From Omphalotus guepiniiformis (lineage: Eukaryota > Basidiomycota > Agaricomycetes > Agaricales > Omphalotaceae), in NCBI GenBank assembly GCA_028554645.1, contig JAQOOI010000056.1, forward strand, positions 48,837 through 112,836: a stretch of 64,000 bases of DNA. The letters run 5' to 3'. This document shows positions 8,824 through 18,470 of this stretch, one piece after another; position 1 is the stretch's first letter, and each line of letters starts with the position of its first letter. Under the pieces are notes generated by a model that was not told where the DNA came from, searched no databases, and worked only from the letters and a program-made list of their open reading frames with translations. Made by a program: the position numbers and the translations under genes.

Positions 8824-11133
8824 CTAGTTCTGATATGCATGGTGAAGAGAATCCGGGTTTATGGAGGAAAGCTCCCCCGCGTCGATTTTGGGTTGAATTT
8901 GTTCATCAATAATCACCTTGGCCAAGTCCCCGCTAAGTCGAAGCTGGGCCAGGTAATCTTTGCCAAAATTAAAATACCCCGCAGCAATAATGTCGACGAG
9001 CTCCGCGACCTTGCCTTCCGCCTTACGCTGAACCCCATGCATCGCTTTGGCAATATGTTCCAGGTCTTCAAAAAGCGTCGCGGCCTCGTGTTGAAGAGAT
9101 AGAGCATCTGAAAACTAGAAGTTAGGAGGAGAAAAGCAAGCAAAAGAAAGAAATACATACGGCGAACAGAGAAGAGGCCGCGGTTGTGCATTGCATCATC
9201 TTCGAGCGCGATCTTCCGTATACCGTAGCGAAATGTACAAGCCGAGTCCTTCTTACTCAAGCACTCGTTACAGGACTCGCCAGGTGCCACGAAGACACAA
9301 GGTTTGCCATGAACGACACAAGAGCTGCACCGAAGAGAAGGCTAGCAACGAAAAGTAGAAAGTCAGAATAAAGTGCCGCGGTACAGGAAGCTAGATCACG
9401 TACCAGATTGACGCTCTTGGCCACGGATTGAAACATTTTGATATGAGAAGTCATCAGGGGCGGCAATAGACCAGGGAAATCGAAATTGATTGCTTGCGCA
9501 GAAGGAGCCTCGTTAGGCTGAAACCACCGCACACCTGCCTCGAAGTTGCCGTGAGAAGAGGAAGGAGCCGCGGAGGCTTTACTTCCCTTGGTGATAGGCA
9601 AGGAGTCGCGAGGAATTGCAGCGCCCATCTTCGCTGCCGCGGGGAAAACATGGTCGTACCAGTATTGAGGATACCCCTCCACTTCGCGTAGAAATCGACG
9701 ATTGTCCGCGGGATCACCCATTTGAGGAGGAGGAGTGAGGAATCGGCCCTCCTCTTGAATAGTAGTAGCCGCGGGTTTGGTATTGGCCCGCTTCTTACCT
9801 TTGCCTTTGCCTTTCACCTGAAAGGGAGAAGACCTTTAGAAAGAGTGTTGGACAACGGGCAAACCAGCAAGACTTACAGGAGGAGCTGGGTCCTCAGGTA
9901 GAGATGAAGTCGCGGGCAGCGCCGCGGAAGCTCCCGGTTGACTAACAGCAACAGCAGAAGGGGGAACGACTGTCGTGGAGGTTAATGGCGAAAAGGAAGC
10001 CGGTACCCCAGAGGAAAGAAGAGCAGGAGGGATCGCGCCGTCTCGCAGAGAAGGTGGTAAACGAGGGGTAACGGGCAGCGGCACCTCTATCATGTCCTGA
10101 CCAAAGCCAGCGGATAAGTCAACCGGCGGAGGCGATCGAGAATGAGCCTAAGTAAGCCAGAGTTTTGAACAAAGAGTCGCGGAGAATTTGTAAAAGAAAC
10201 TTACGAAGGGAGAGCCAGCAGAGGGAGTAGGAGCGGTAGCGGGCAAAGAAGTAGAGTCCGCGGGGACACTAGGAACAACCTCAGCTGTGGGCTCCGCGTC
10301 AGATTCACTGTCCACGCGTCGTCGAGAAAGAACGCGACGACGTTCCTTAGAAAACGAAGTCTCTATATCGGACTCGACAGCTTCATCATCGAACTAAGAA
10401 AAGACGAAGTCAGAAAATAAGCATTAGGGAGGAACAGAGAAATAGTACCAAGTTCAACGGTGGAGGACGTTTCCCCGAACCAACGCGACGATGTCCATGT
10501 TTGCGGTGAGAACGCGCAACGGGAGTAGCTGACGCGGGGCTAAGATCGTAGGTCTCATCCTTAAAGGCCAAAAAGTCAGCGTCGTATTGCGCCCGATCTT
10601 CCGCGGTGACAGGGCGAAGCTGCAAGAGACAAGTAAAAGTATAAGGTAAAAGAAGGGACAAGAAACTGTTGTACCAAATGAGAAGTCTGACCGCGAGAAC
10701 GAGCACGCTTGGACGCGAGTTTTCTCAGCGTCTCACGGCGAACGTGTGAACGAGACTCCGCAGGAGGAGGCGATGGAGTACGACGCGAAGACGAAGCGAG
10801 TGAAGGCAAAGCCGCCGCGGAAGTAGGAATCACAGTCGGTTGGACAGCCAGTTGCCCGCTACGGATGTATTGAAGCAGAGCGAACTCCGCAGCAGATATA
10901 GACTGCTGTGAGTTAGGCTCCGACATTCCAGGAAGAGGTGCTGGGGCTGCCTCGCGGCGTTGTCGTTTGTGAGGGCGAGAGTTTGAAGGTCGAGGAGAGG
11001 GCATGATAGATTTAGTCTCCGAAGGTGTGGGTGAAAAAGCCTGTCCAAGGAAGTTAAGAAAGGGATCACCAAGAGCGGCCGCGACACTTACTATTAAAGA
11101 ATTATAGTCAAGGGGTTCAGCTTTGATGGGCAT
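8824..11133 (-). CDS. Antisense accessory gene A of element 1, Zn2Cys6-like
   Basis: Eight exons by my model: 11133-11092, 11040-10675, 10619-10449, 10393-10205, 10147-9878, 9817-9404, 9341-9161, 9107-8824, summing to 1917 nt (638 aa) with all phases consistent. The first ~350 residues are Pro/Ser/Ala-rich and low complexity, followed by a KGKGKGKKR basic stretch. Exon 7 encodes a Cys cluster spaced C-x2-C-x6-C-x8-C-x2-C-x7-C (CSSC ... CNEC ... ACTFRYG), the spacing of fungal Zn(II)2Cys6 DNA-binding domains. The last exon is a probable coiled coil (HEAATLFEDLEHIAKAM). Unlike most Zn2Cys6 factors the cluster is near the C-terminus. Function is unknown; DNA or RNA binding is an inference. Homologous to gene A of element 2. 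Confidence 0.7.
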
Positions 11134-11570
11134 AAACCAGTGATGAAAGAGGGAGCAAAAAGTTGAAGTTCGACACCCGGGCACTGAAGGTTATATACAC
11201 CTCGCGGCGATGGGGTCCTCAGATTGGTGCCAGTATCAAGTTCCATTCCTAGAAGACGCGAGAGCAAGAGTTTGATGTATTACACACTTATTCAGGGTAC
11301 GACATACAGCTTTGACAAAGAAGCGATGGCAATTCATTAACTGAATAACCGGTATGTCCGGGAACTAACGTAACCGGACGATGAGGAATGAAGAGACGCG
11401 GCGATTTACCAATAAGGCAACGTGATGGAATGTGATGTGACAAGAAGGAGGGAGAGCGCTACATGGGTCAGAAAGAAGTTTGTGATATCCAGAAAAGGGA
11501 GGTTGATGCGCCTTTCCAGGATAGACCCTGAGTAGGACCCCAGCGACTGGGACAGTCGATATTTTAGTCA
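11134..11570. other. Region upstream of antisense gene A, element 1
   Basis: About 440 bp between the start of gene A and the polypurine tract. No supported ORF. It must contain the antisense promoter unless that lies in the 3' LTR. CGCG motifs continue through it. Confidence 0.4.
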
Positions 11571-11578
11571 GGGGGAGA
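11571..11578 (+). other. Polypurine tract of element 1
   Basis: GGGGGAGA directly precedes the TG that opens the 3' LTR, and a TATTTTA stretch lies just upstream. Element 2 has the same GGGGGAGA|TG junction at 33146-33155, with TATTTTA at the same distance. Plus-strand priming site of reverse transcription. Confidence 0.75.
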
Positions 11579-12697
11579 TGATACGACCGCAGGAATACCA
11601 CTACCATTTTTTGGCCTCGCGGGATTGATCACTCCAGTACAAACCTACTAAGTACACTGTATAGTCCTAAGTTACGCGGTGTATTACGCACATTCAACCA
11701 CTAGTATATGTGTACAAAGGTGTACAAGACTGTAGAACGGCACTAAATGGGTCTTCTCAGTGTAGGTATTACCTAAGTATACACTCAAGTAAAGCGTCGC
11801 GGCACTTGTTCTAAGGTCCGACGTGTATAACTTGATGGCCCCAATACTGTATAAACCAACGCGTAGGTAACAAAGTACCGCGGCACTACTCAGAAGGCCA
11901 GACTTAGAAACCAGGTAGCAGTAGCTCCGTGCACTAGTCATATCTAATGACCACTGTTGAGCCACAGAAGGGTCTAGACGTACGATGTAACACGAAGTAC
12001 TTCCGACGACGCGGAAGTAGAACACGTAAGGAGACACAGTGTTAGCGAACTACCGCGGTACTTTCTAAAAGCGGCAAGATTATAAACCGATATAGGATAC
12101 CCTGTTTACCGCGTACTATACTTCATCCCTACCCTACGCGGTGCACCATATGCACCATATATCTCATAACTGTCAAGTATCGCGACATTTGTTTGTACTA
12201 TGTAAATAGAAATACTGTATATAAGAAATAGAACCTGGGCAAGGAAGGACAGGTTCCCGAGCCCCCCCCCCATAGAGCTAATAGCATTTGTGTGTGGAAA
12301 AGCTTAAGTCCCTCTGAGTGATTAGAAGTTTTAAAAGTGTTAACCGTCGCGTTAGTTCATAAGTCAGTGTGCCTGAGTGTTTACAAGCGGGATCGTCTGG
12401 TACCGCGGAGCCTGTGTGTGTAGTGCGAAGAAGAGTGGATCGTCTGGTCACTCGTTGAACTCGTCGTCTGGCAGTTCTGAAATCCTCCTATACCCAACTC
12501 CACTAAGTGAGAAGTCGTCTGGCATCTCCCAACAATCGTCTGGTTGTTGTATCGTTTGTAGTCACTGGTCGCGGTGATTTGTTAAAGTTACGCGTTAGTT
12601 CATTTGAGTGGTGTGTAGCATAGAGTTATCTGTGCCGCGTCGGTTTTGACTGTGTCTCCGCGTTCCTCTTACAACAACCTTATTCACTTCACAGAGT
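11579..12697 (+). repeat. 3' LTR of element 1 (right end approximate)
   Basis: Begins TGATACGACC after the polypurine tract. A TATATAAG box at 12218-12225 is the likely U3 promoter, followed by a run of ten C at 12262-12271. CGCG occurs about every 65 bp. The right border is set where the CGCG enrichment ends; the matching 5' LTR needed to fix it is outside the window. Confidence 0.55.
12393..12543 (+). repeat. Five copies of TCGTCTGG
   Basis: Exact octamers start at 12393, 12440, 12464, 12515 and 12536, all on the same strand, inside the presumed transcribed part (R/U5) of the element 1 LTR. Candidate binding or packaging motif; no known function assigned. Confidence 0.6.
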
Positions 12698-13193
12698 TTG
12701 TTAGTCCCCCAAACCCCACGAACTTAAAAGTCTTTGTGTGTTGTGTGTGTGTTTTGAGTGCTTGATAGATTCATTCGAGTTAGTTAGCACTTCTTCTCAT
12801 TCATACCCCATACCAAGCACATCAACGTCGCCTATAGTACAAAACAGTAATGTTGAGTCCGACTGTGTACTGGCAGACATAAGACATCGATTCCTGATCT
12901 TCGGAGACGGGTCTTTGTGCTGGGGACGTCGCTCCAATCCTAGAAAGGAGGGCCCAGTTGAACTATCAAGAAGAGTGTGGTTTTGGAACCAAACATCATC
13001 ATTCCTATTCAAACAAGTACCCGAAATCTCTTCGTGAGGTTACTGACGGTACAACTTTGAACAAATCATCACGTCTTGGTTTTCAAACGACCTTGACGAC
13101 CTTTTCAATTCGAATCCCGCATCACCTACCACTCCTCCATACAGATCCCTTACATCATCCCCATATTCCACCCGACCTCCATCACCGATCAGA
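12698..13193 (+). other. Untranslated leader of the chromovirus (partial)
   Basis: About 500 bp ahead of gag with no supported ORF and no sequence shared with its 3' LTR. CGCG frequency drops abruptly here compared with element 1. A TGGGGACGTCGCTCC stretch near 12920 resembles the TGG start of a primer binding site, but no tRNA match could be verified. Confidence 0.4.
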
Positions 13194-14084
13194 ATGTCTG
13201 ACGAATCACAAAAAGGAAGATCCCTTTTGAACAAGCCTGAGAATTTCACCGGAGCTAAAGGAGAATTCAAGATATGGCGAAGAAGGTTGTTCATGTTCAT
13301 TCGTGATAAGAAAAACAACATCAACTCTGATGACGAGAGAATAGATGTTGCTATTTCTTACATGAATGGCAAGAACACAGACGGATGGGTTCAAAATTAT
13401 TACGAGACCCATTACAACGAAGAAGAAGAGAAATGGAAAAAGACGTGGGCTGAGTTCAAACAAGATTTGAACACCGCGTTCTTGGATTCGGGTTTGCAGC
13501 GAGCAGCCCAAGAGAAGATCGAAGTGCTCAGACAGGGCACTGGAACGGCTGAAGAGTATTTCCAGCAATTGGAAATACTGTTGACCGAGGCCGAGTACAA
13601 GAAGGATGATCCCTATGTAGTCAGGATTATCGAGAAGGGCATCAGTGACAAGATCATTGACGCAATCTATTCACAAGATGCGTTGCCGGTGGATTATGCA
13701 ACATGGAAAGACAAAGTGATCAAAATTGATCACTTATGGCGCAGGCGCCAAGAGATGCGAAAGCATCTCGGACAGAATCGATCGGCCTTTGTGCCAAGAG
13801 AAACAAGCCCGCAGAACGCGGCACGTGGTGGCGACCGTAAAGACGCCACAGGAACAACCTTTGGGGGCATAGGTAAACCCATGGATCTGGATGTAGCCCG
13901 AAAGACCGGGTTATGTTTCAATTGCGGAGTCAAGGGACACATGTCCCGAGATTGCCCATTGAAGAAGGAACAGAGAGTGCGGCAGATAAATGTGACAGAG
14001 GAAGAGAAGAAGGAAGAACAGCCACCGAGCTGGTTCCTAAACTGGTTGAAGTCGGACACGGGTTTTGTCAAGACTCAGAAGTGA
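13194..14084 (+). CDS. gag: Gag, chromovirus
   Basis: 296-aa capsid/nucleocapsid protein starting at ATG 13194. The first 190 residues match the Gypsy/Ty3 retrotransposon Gag layout (LLNKPENFTG opening, WxxF/FxxL helices, AAQEKIEVLRQGTGTAEEYFQQ). A CCHC zinc knuckle, CFNCGVKGHMSRDC, lies at about residues 242-255. The ORF overlaps the pol frame and ends at TGA 14082-14084, 16 bases after a GGGTTTT slippery heptamer in the right phase. Confidence 0.9.
   Translation: MSDESQKGRSLLNKPENFTGAKGEFKIWRRRLFMFIRDKKNNINSDDERIDVAISYMNGKNTDGWVQNYYETHYNEEEEKWKKTWAEFKQDLNTAFLDSGLQRAAQEKIEVLRQGTGTAEEYFQQLEILLTEAEYKKDDPYVVRIIEKGISDKIIDAIYSQDALPVDYATWKDKVIKIDHLWRRRQEMRKHLGQNRSAFVPRETSPQNAARGGDRKDATGTTFGGIGKPMDLDVARKTGLCFNCGVKGHMSRDCPLKKEQRVRQINVTEEEKKEEQPPSWFLNWLKSDTGFVKTQK
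14060..14066 (+). promoter_or_regulatory. -1 ribosomal frameshift site GGGTTTT (gag to pol)
   Basis: Read in the gag frame as G GGT TTT inside the gag-pol overlap. A one-base backward slip bypasses the gag stop and enters pol. Same heptamer as both sites of element 1. Confidence 0.7.
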
Positions 14085-17000
14085 TTACAGGTCCTTCTGA
14101 GTCAGAATCGGAACAATCTAGTGTAGATCACATAGATAGCAAATTTCATTTTGTATTTACGCACCCTGAGAATAAATTTGCATCAGCATCTACAAAGACC
14201 GATTCAAAACCTGTGAGAGAGAGATATCCGCCGAATTCACCAGAATGGATAGCGCAGAGAGTAAGAGAGGATGAGTCAGAACGAGCGGTGGGAATCTTGA
14301 GAACGTGGATGCCAACCTGTCGGGCCAGGGAAGCATCGGAAGCAACGGTTGCCCAAATTAGGTCATTGGATATTAGCGAAGCCGTATCAGCCGTAAAGAC
14401 GCTCAAAAAGTCTTTACGCTTTGTAAAAGGTACTAAGGGACGAGATCTCAAATTGTCGATCACAATCGAAGACATAGAAAGTGGCAAACAAATTGAGACG
14501 TCGGCATTACTTGATAGTGGAGCCACGGGTTCTTGCGTAAACAAAGAATTCGTAGAAAAGCACGGCTTAACTGTCAAGAAACTACCAATCAGAATGCCAG
14601 TATATAATGCAGATGGTACCTTAAACGAAGATGGTTCAATCGAAGGATTTGTGGAAGTCAGATTGGCAATAGGAGATCATGCGGAACGCATTGAACTTGC
14701 TGTCACCAATTTAGGAAAAACGGACATTTTCTTAGGACTAGACTGGTTAAGACGTCATAATCCAAATATAGATTGGAATGATTCAATTTTAAACTTTGAC
14801 CGGTGTCCAAAAAAGTGTGGCTATATCCCGTTTTACCTAAAACCCGAATCTGAGGCTGAGATCCAAGAACTTGAAGAAGGTGACAGGTTGTTTTACCTGA
14901 ATTGGGACGGATATCTCCGGAGTATGACTTTTGGAAAAGGAAAAAAGACGGAGTCAAAGGCAGACAAGTATGTCAATGAGTATAAAGATGTCTTTGACGA
15001 AGCCGATTTCCAAAATCTACCGGAACGTAGACCCTGGGACCATGCAATCGAATTGAAGCCGGACTTCACACCGGTTGATTGCAAAGTATATCCATTAAAC
15101 CCTGCGGAACAAGTAGTATTGGATGAGTTTATCAAGGAAAACCTGAAATCTGGACGAATCAGAATGTCGAAGTCACCTATGGCGTCACCATTCTTCTTCG
15201 TAAAAAAGAAGGACGGGAAGCTTCGACCAGTCCAGGATTATCGGAAACTGAATGAAGCAACGATAAAGAACAAATATCCGTTGCCACTCATTCAGGAACT
15301 CATCGATAAACTGAAAGATTCCAAGGTTTTTTCTAAAATGGATGTTCGATGGGGATATAACAATATCCGAATCAAGGACGGTGATGAGTGGAAGGCGGCC
15401 TTTAGAACTAACCGGGGACTCTTTGAGCCAACGGTTATGTTCTTTGGACTCACAAATTCTCCCGCGACCTTTCAAGCTTTCATGAACCACATATTGAGGG
15501 ACTTGATTAACGAAGGTCACGTCATGGTATACTTGGACGACATTTTAATATTCACGGATACAATCGAAGAACATCAATCAATTGTAAAAAGGGTATTAGA
15601 CATATTACGAGAACATAAGTTATATCTGAGACCCGAAAAATGTGAATTCGAAACAGACGTCGTTGAGTATCTGGGAGTTTTTGTGGGGAACGGACAAGTA
15701 CGCATGGACCCAAAGAAAGTTAAGGCGGTAAAAGATTGGAAAGTGCCGGGAAACAAGAAAGAAGTACAATCTTTCTTGGGTTTCTGCAACTTTTACCGAC
15801 GATTCATTCGAGGGTTTAGTCAAATAGCCAAACCATTGTCTTCACTTACCGGGAACACGAAATGGGAATGGACAGAGCTACAACTGCAGGCATTCGAAGA
15901 ACTCAAGAGTAGAATTGCCGAGGAAGTAGTTTTGACCATACCCAGGGATCAGGGACAATTCCGTGTAGAAGCGGATTCATCGGACTATGCAAATGGAGCC
16001 GTGCTATCACAAAAAATAGACGGTAAATGGTGGCCAATCGCCTTTAGGTCGAGATCTCTTAATGAAACAGAACGTAATTATGAGATCTACGATAAGGAAA
16101 TGATGGCTATCATGGATTCCCTTGCAGACTGGCGGCAATACCTAATGGGAGCAGCAGAATCCTTCGAGATTTACACAGATCATCAAAATCTGCAGTATTT
16201 CAAGAAGCCCCAGAAGTTGAACCGCCGACAAGCCCGATGGATAACGGAATTATCCGAGTATGATTTTACCTTGATCCATAAACCTGGAAAGTCAATGGGG
16301 AAGCCTGATGCATTGTCCAGGATGGCCAATCATGAGACGGGGGAAAATGACAATGCGAACTTAGTACTTCTGAAGCCGGAACTTTTTTCGATCAACAAAC
16401 TGGAAATGCCCGAAGATGAGATCTTAGATCTTATCAAAAAGAAGTCAAAAGTACGGGATAATCTAGTCAATAAGGCTTTAGAAGGAAAAGATCAGGGTTG
16501 GGTTGAGTCATCAGAAGGAATAGTCACATGGCAAGATCGAATCTACGTACCTATTGACAATAGGTTACGAGGAAAGATCATTGGCATTCATCATGACTCG
16601 GTTCTTGCGGGACATCCGGGACAATTTAAAACCATGGAGTTGGTAACAAGGAACTATTGGTGGCCAGGAATCACTCAAGATGTACGGAAGTATGTCAAGG
16701 GTTGCGAAAAATGTCAGGCTACTAAAAGTCATCGAACCAAACCAACTGGAACTCTGGTACCGAATGAGATTCCGGACGGACCATGGCAGACAATCGGAAC
16801 GGACTTAATTGGCGAACTACCGGAAGCTGGCGGATTTAATGCAATAAGCGTAACCGTGGATCATTTCACAAAGCGGGCACGCTTAATTCCCACGCATATG
16901 TCATTAACGTCGGAAGGAATGGCCCGGATCTATAGAGATAGGATCTTCCCAATACACGGATTACCACGGAAAATCATTCATGATAGAGGTCCACAATATC

Positions 17001-18004
17001 ACGCTAAATTCATGAAGGAACTTTACCGACTATTGGGAATTCAGGGTAGTTTCACAACGGCGTACCACCCACAGAGTAACGGTCAAACTGAACGAATAAA
17101 CCAAGAGATAGAACACTATCTCAGGATTTTCATTAATCAGCATCAGAATGACTGGCACGAGTGGCTGCCAACAGCGGAATTCGTATTGAATGATAGAGTA
17201 CACTCGGCTACAAAAGTGTCTCCATTCTTTGCGGATATGGGAAGACATCCGTATAAAGGGACAGCTCCGGTTAAGACGTCATCAAACCCAACAGCACAGG
17301 AATTTGCGGACTCAATGAAGAAGATCAGAGAAGAAGTAGGATCGGCATTGACGAAGGCAAAAGCGGACATGGCACGACACTACGACAAGAAGCGGACAGC
17401 TTCAATAGAATACAAGCCGAAAGACAAAGTTTGGCTTGAAGCAACAAATCTAACTTCTGATCGTCCAATGAAAAAACTGGATGATAAAAGATTTGGTCCA
17501 TTCGAAGTCGTAGAAAAAGTAGGTGCCACATCCTATCGCCTTAAGATGCCAAAGACCTGGAAACGGATCCATCCCGTGTTTAATGAAGTACTGCTTACTC
17601 CGTATCACGAACCGCAATTTCCGGAACAACCTAAGAACGATCGACCCCCACCTGTGATAGAAGGAAAAGAACCGGAGTTTGAAGTAGAAAAGATCGTAGA
17701 CTCAGGGAAATACAGGGGAGGAAAATTTGGATACAAAGTGCACTGGAAAGGATATTCACGACACGAGCAGACATGGGAGCCGTTAGCGAATCTAACAAAT
17801 GCGAAGGAGGCAATTGAGGATTTCCACAAGAAATTCCCCGATAAACCCCGACTTCGTAAACTCGAAATACCCACTTCCTTATTTCCGACATCATTATTTC
17901 GACCAATGCCTAAACACGACACCTATACCGGAGTAGTAGATCAAAAGAAAATGCCAACTGAGGCCTTAGCAGTGAAGTTAGGACGATGGGGACATCGTGC
18001 CTAA
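14066..18004 (+). CDS. pol: Pol: protease, RT, RNase H, integrase, chromodomain
   Basis: Polyprotein of about 1310 aa entered by slippage at 14060-14066; the same frame is open back to 13913. In order: protease ALLDSGATGSC near 14510; reverse transcriptase about 15.1-15.7 kb with FSKMDVRWGYNNIR and YLDDILIF near 15530; RNase H about 15.95-16.35 kb; integrase with an HHCC region near 16590-16730 (HDSVLAGHPG, CEKCQ) and a DDE core 16.8-17.1 kb (HDRGPQYHAKF, YHPQSNGQTERINQE); GPF module near 17490; chromodomain at about 17680-17850 (EVEKIVDSGKYRGGKFGYKV, WKGYSRHEQTWEPL). Chromodomains direct integration toward modified histones in this family. No stop or frameshift was seen in pol. Confidence 0.95.
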   Translation, partial: CQDSEVITGPSESESEQSSVDHIDSKFHFVFTHPENKFASASTKTDSKPVRERYPPNSPEWIAQRVREDESERAVGILRTWMPTCRAREASEATVAQIRSLDISEAVSAVKTLKKSLRFVKGTKGRDLKLSITIEDIESGKQIETSALLDSGATGSCVNKEFVEKHGLTVKKLPIRMPVYNADGTLNEDGSIEGFVEVRLAIGDHAERIELAVTNLGKTDIFLGLDWLRRHNPNIDWNDSILNFDRCPKKCGYIPFYLKPESEAEIQELEEGDRLFYLNWDGYLRSMTFGKGKKTESKADKYVNEYKDVFDEADFQNLPERRPWDHAIELKPDFTPVDCKVYPLNPAEQVVLDEFIKENLKSGRIRMSKSPMASPFFFVKKKDGKLRPVQDYRKLNEATIKNKYPLPLIQELIDKLKDSKVFSKMDVRWGYNNIRIKDGDEWKAAFRTNRGLFEPTVMFFGLTNSPATFQAFMNHILRDLINEGHVMVYLDDILIFTDTIEEHQSIVKRVLDILREHKLYLRPEKCEFETDVVEYLGVFVGNGQVRMDPKKVKAVKDWKVPGNKKEVQSFLGFCNFYRRFIRGFSQIAKPLSSLTGNTKWEWTELQLQAFEELKSRIAEEVVLTIPRDQGQFRVEADSSDYANGAVLSQKIDGKWWPIAFRSRSLNETERNYEIYDKEMMAIMDSLADWRQYLMGAAESFEIYTDHQNLQYFKKPQKLNRRQARWITELSEYDFTLIHKPGKSMGKPDALSRMANHETGENDNANLVLLKPELFSINKLEMPEDEILDLIKKKSKVRDNLVNKALEGKDQGWVESSEGIVTWQDRIYVPIDNRLRGKIIGIHHDSVLAGHPGQFKTMELVTRNYWWPGITQDVRKYVKGCEKCQATKSHRTKPTGTLVPNEIPDGPWQTIGTDLIGELPEAGGFNAISVTVDHFTKRARLIPTHMSLTSEGMARIYRDRIFPIHGLPRKIIHDRGPQYHAKFMKELYRLLGIQGSFTTAYHPQSNGQTERINQEIEHYLRIFINQHQNDWHEWLPTAEFVLNDRVHSATKVSPFFADMGRHPYKGTAPVKTSSNPTAQEFADSMKKIREEVGSALTKAKADMARHYDKKRTASIEYKPKDKVWLEATNLTSDRPMKKLDDKRFGPFEVVEKVGATSYRLKMPKTWKRIHPVFNEVLLTPYHEPQFPEQPKNDRPPPVIEGKEPEFEVEKIVDSGKYRGGKFGYKVHWKGYSRHEQTWEPLANLTNAKEAIEDFHKKFPDKPRLRKLEIPTSLFPTSLFRPMPKHDTYTGVVDQKKMPTEALAVKLGRWGHRA

Positions 18005-18015
18005 GGAGGGGGTAA
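18005..18015 (+). other. Polypurine tract of the chromovirus
   Basis: Purine-rich GGAGGGGGTAA directly between the pol stop and the TGTTACGAAC start of the 3' LTR. Confidence 0.6.
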
Positions 18016-18470
18016 TGTTACGAACAATGTATTCTTTTTCTTTTCATCTTATCTTATCAACTGTTTGTACATGTAGACACTTTTATTATCAGTAGATAGT
18101 ATCGTATTACTTAGATCTAGGGTTATATTAATTACGCATGTAGACAGCATGATGATCTTAGACACACACAGAACACAAGGCGATCGAGATCACAATACGT
18201 ATATCCTGAGGCGATCGTAACTCATGGATAAATCATGGTAGACACACGTTAATTAGTCAAGGGTTACAACCCAGGGTTTAGGGTATTATTTACGTATATA
18301 AGAACACTTCTTTTGTAGAATATTTCTTTAGCTTCGATCTAGTTTAATCTCCTCGAGATAAGCTTGTACTTAGCCCTATCCTTTTCTCAATCTATTTCTC
18401 TTGATTTCTTATCTTCTTTGTGAGAAGTTAAGGTTTTGTGTAAAGTCACTTGAGTAAAATCTCGAGTCGC
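18016..18470 (+). repeat. 3' LTR of the chromovirus (main part)
   Basis: Starts TGTTACGAAC and continues, after the element 2 insertion, at 35003-35007 (TAACA), for about 460 bp in total. A TATATAAG box lies at 18295-18302. The interruption is only 5 bp before the end of the LTR. Confidence 0.8.
18467..18470. repeat. Target site duplication of element 2, left copy (TCGC)
   Basis: TCGC directly precedes the 5' LTR of element 2 and is repeated directly after its 3' LTR at 34999-35002. A 4-6 bp duplication is usual for Gypsy integrases. Confidence 0.8.

Larger units (their letters stand above)
1..12697 (+). mobile_element. Element 1: Ty3/Gypsy LTR retrotransposon, 5' end outside the window
   Basis: Gag, pro and pol lie in three successive frames, followed by two spliced genes on the opposite strand, a polypurine tract and a 3' LTR. 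The gag frame is already open at base 3, so the 5' LTR, primer binding site and probably the gag N-terminus lie to the left of the window. The right end is placed near 12.66-12.70 kb because the strong CGCG enrichment typical of this element stops there; the exact LTR terminus could not be fixed without the other LTR. Organisation matches element 2 at 18.5-35.0 kb although the proteins are well diverged. It probably interrupts the leader of the neighbouring chromovirus, whose 5' LTR is missing. Confidence 0.85.

Noticed and set aside
12262..12271. Run of ten C
   Set aside because: Simple homopolymer in the element 1 LTR; could be a sequencing artefact and shows nothing more.
12920..12950. Primer binding site of the chromovirus
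   Set aside because: TGGGGACG... has the TGG start but no LTR end next to it and no recognised tRNA complement.
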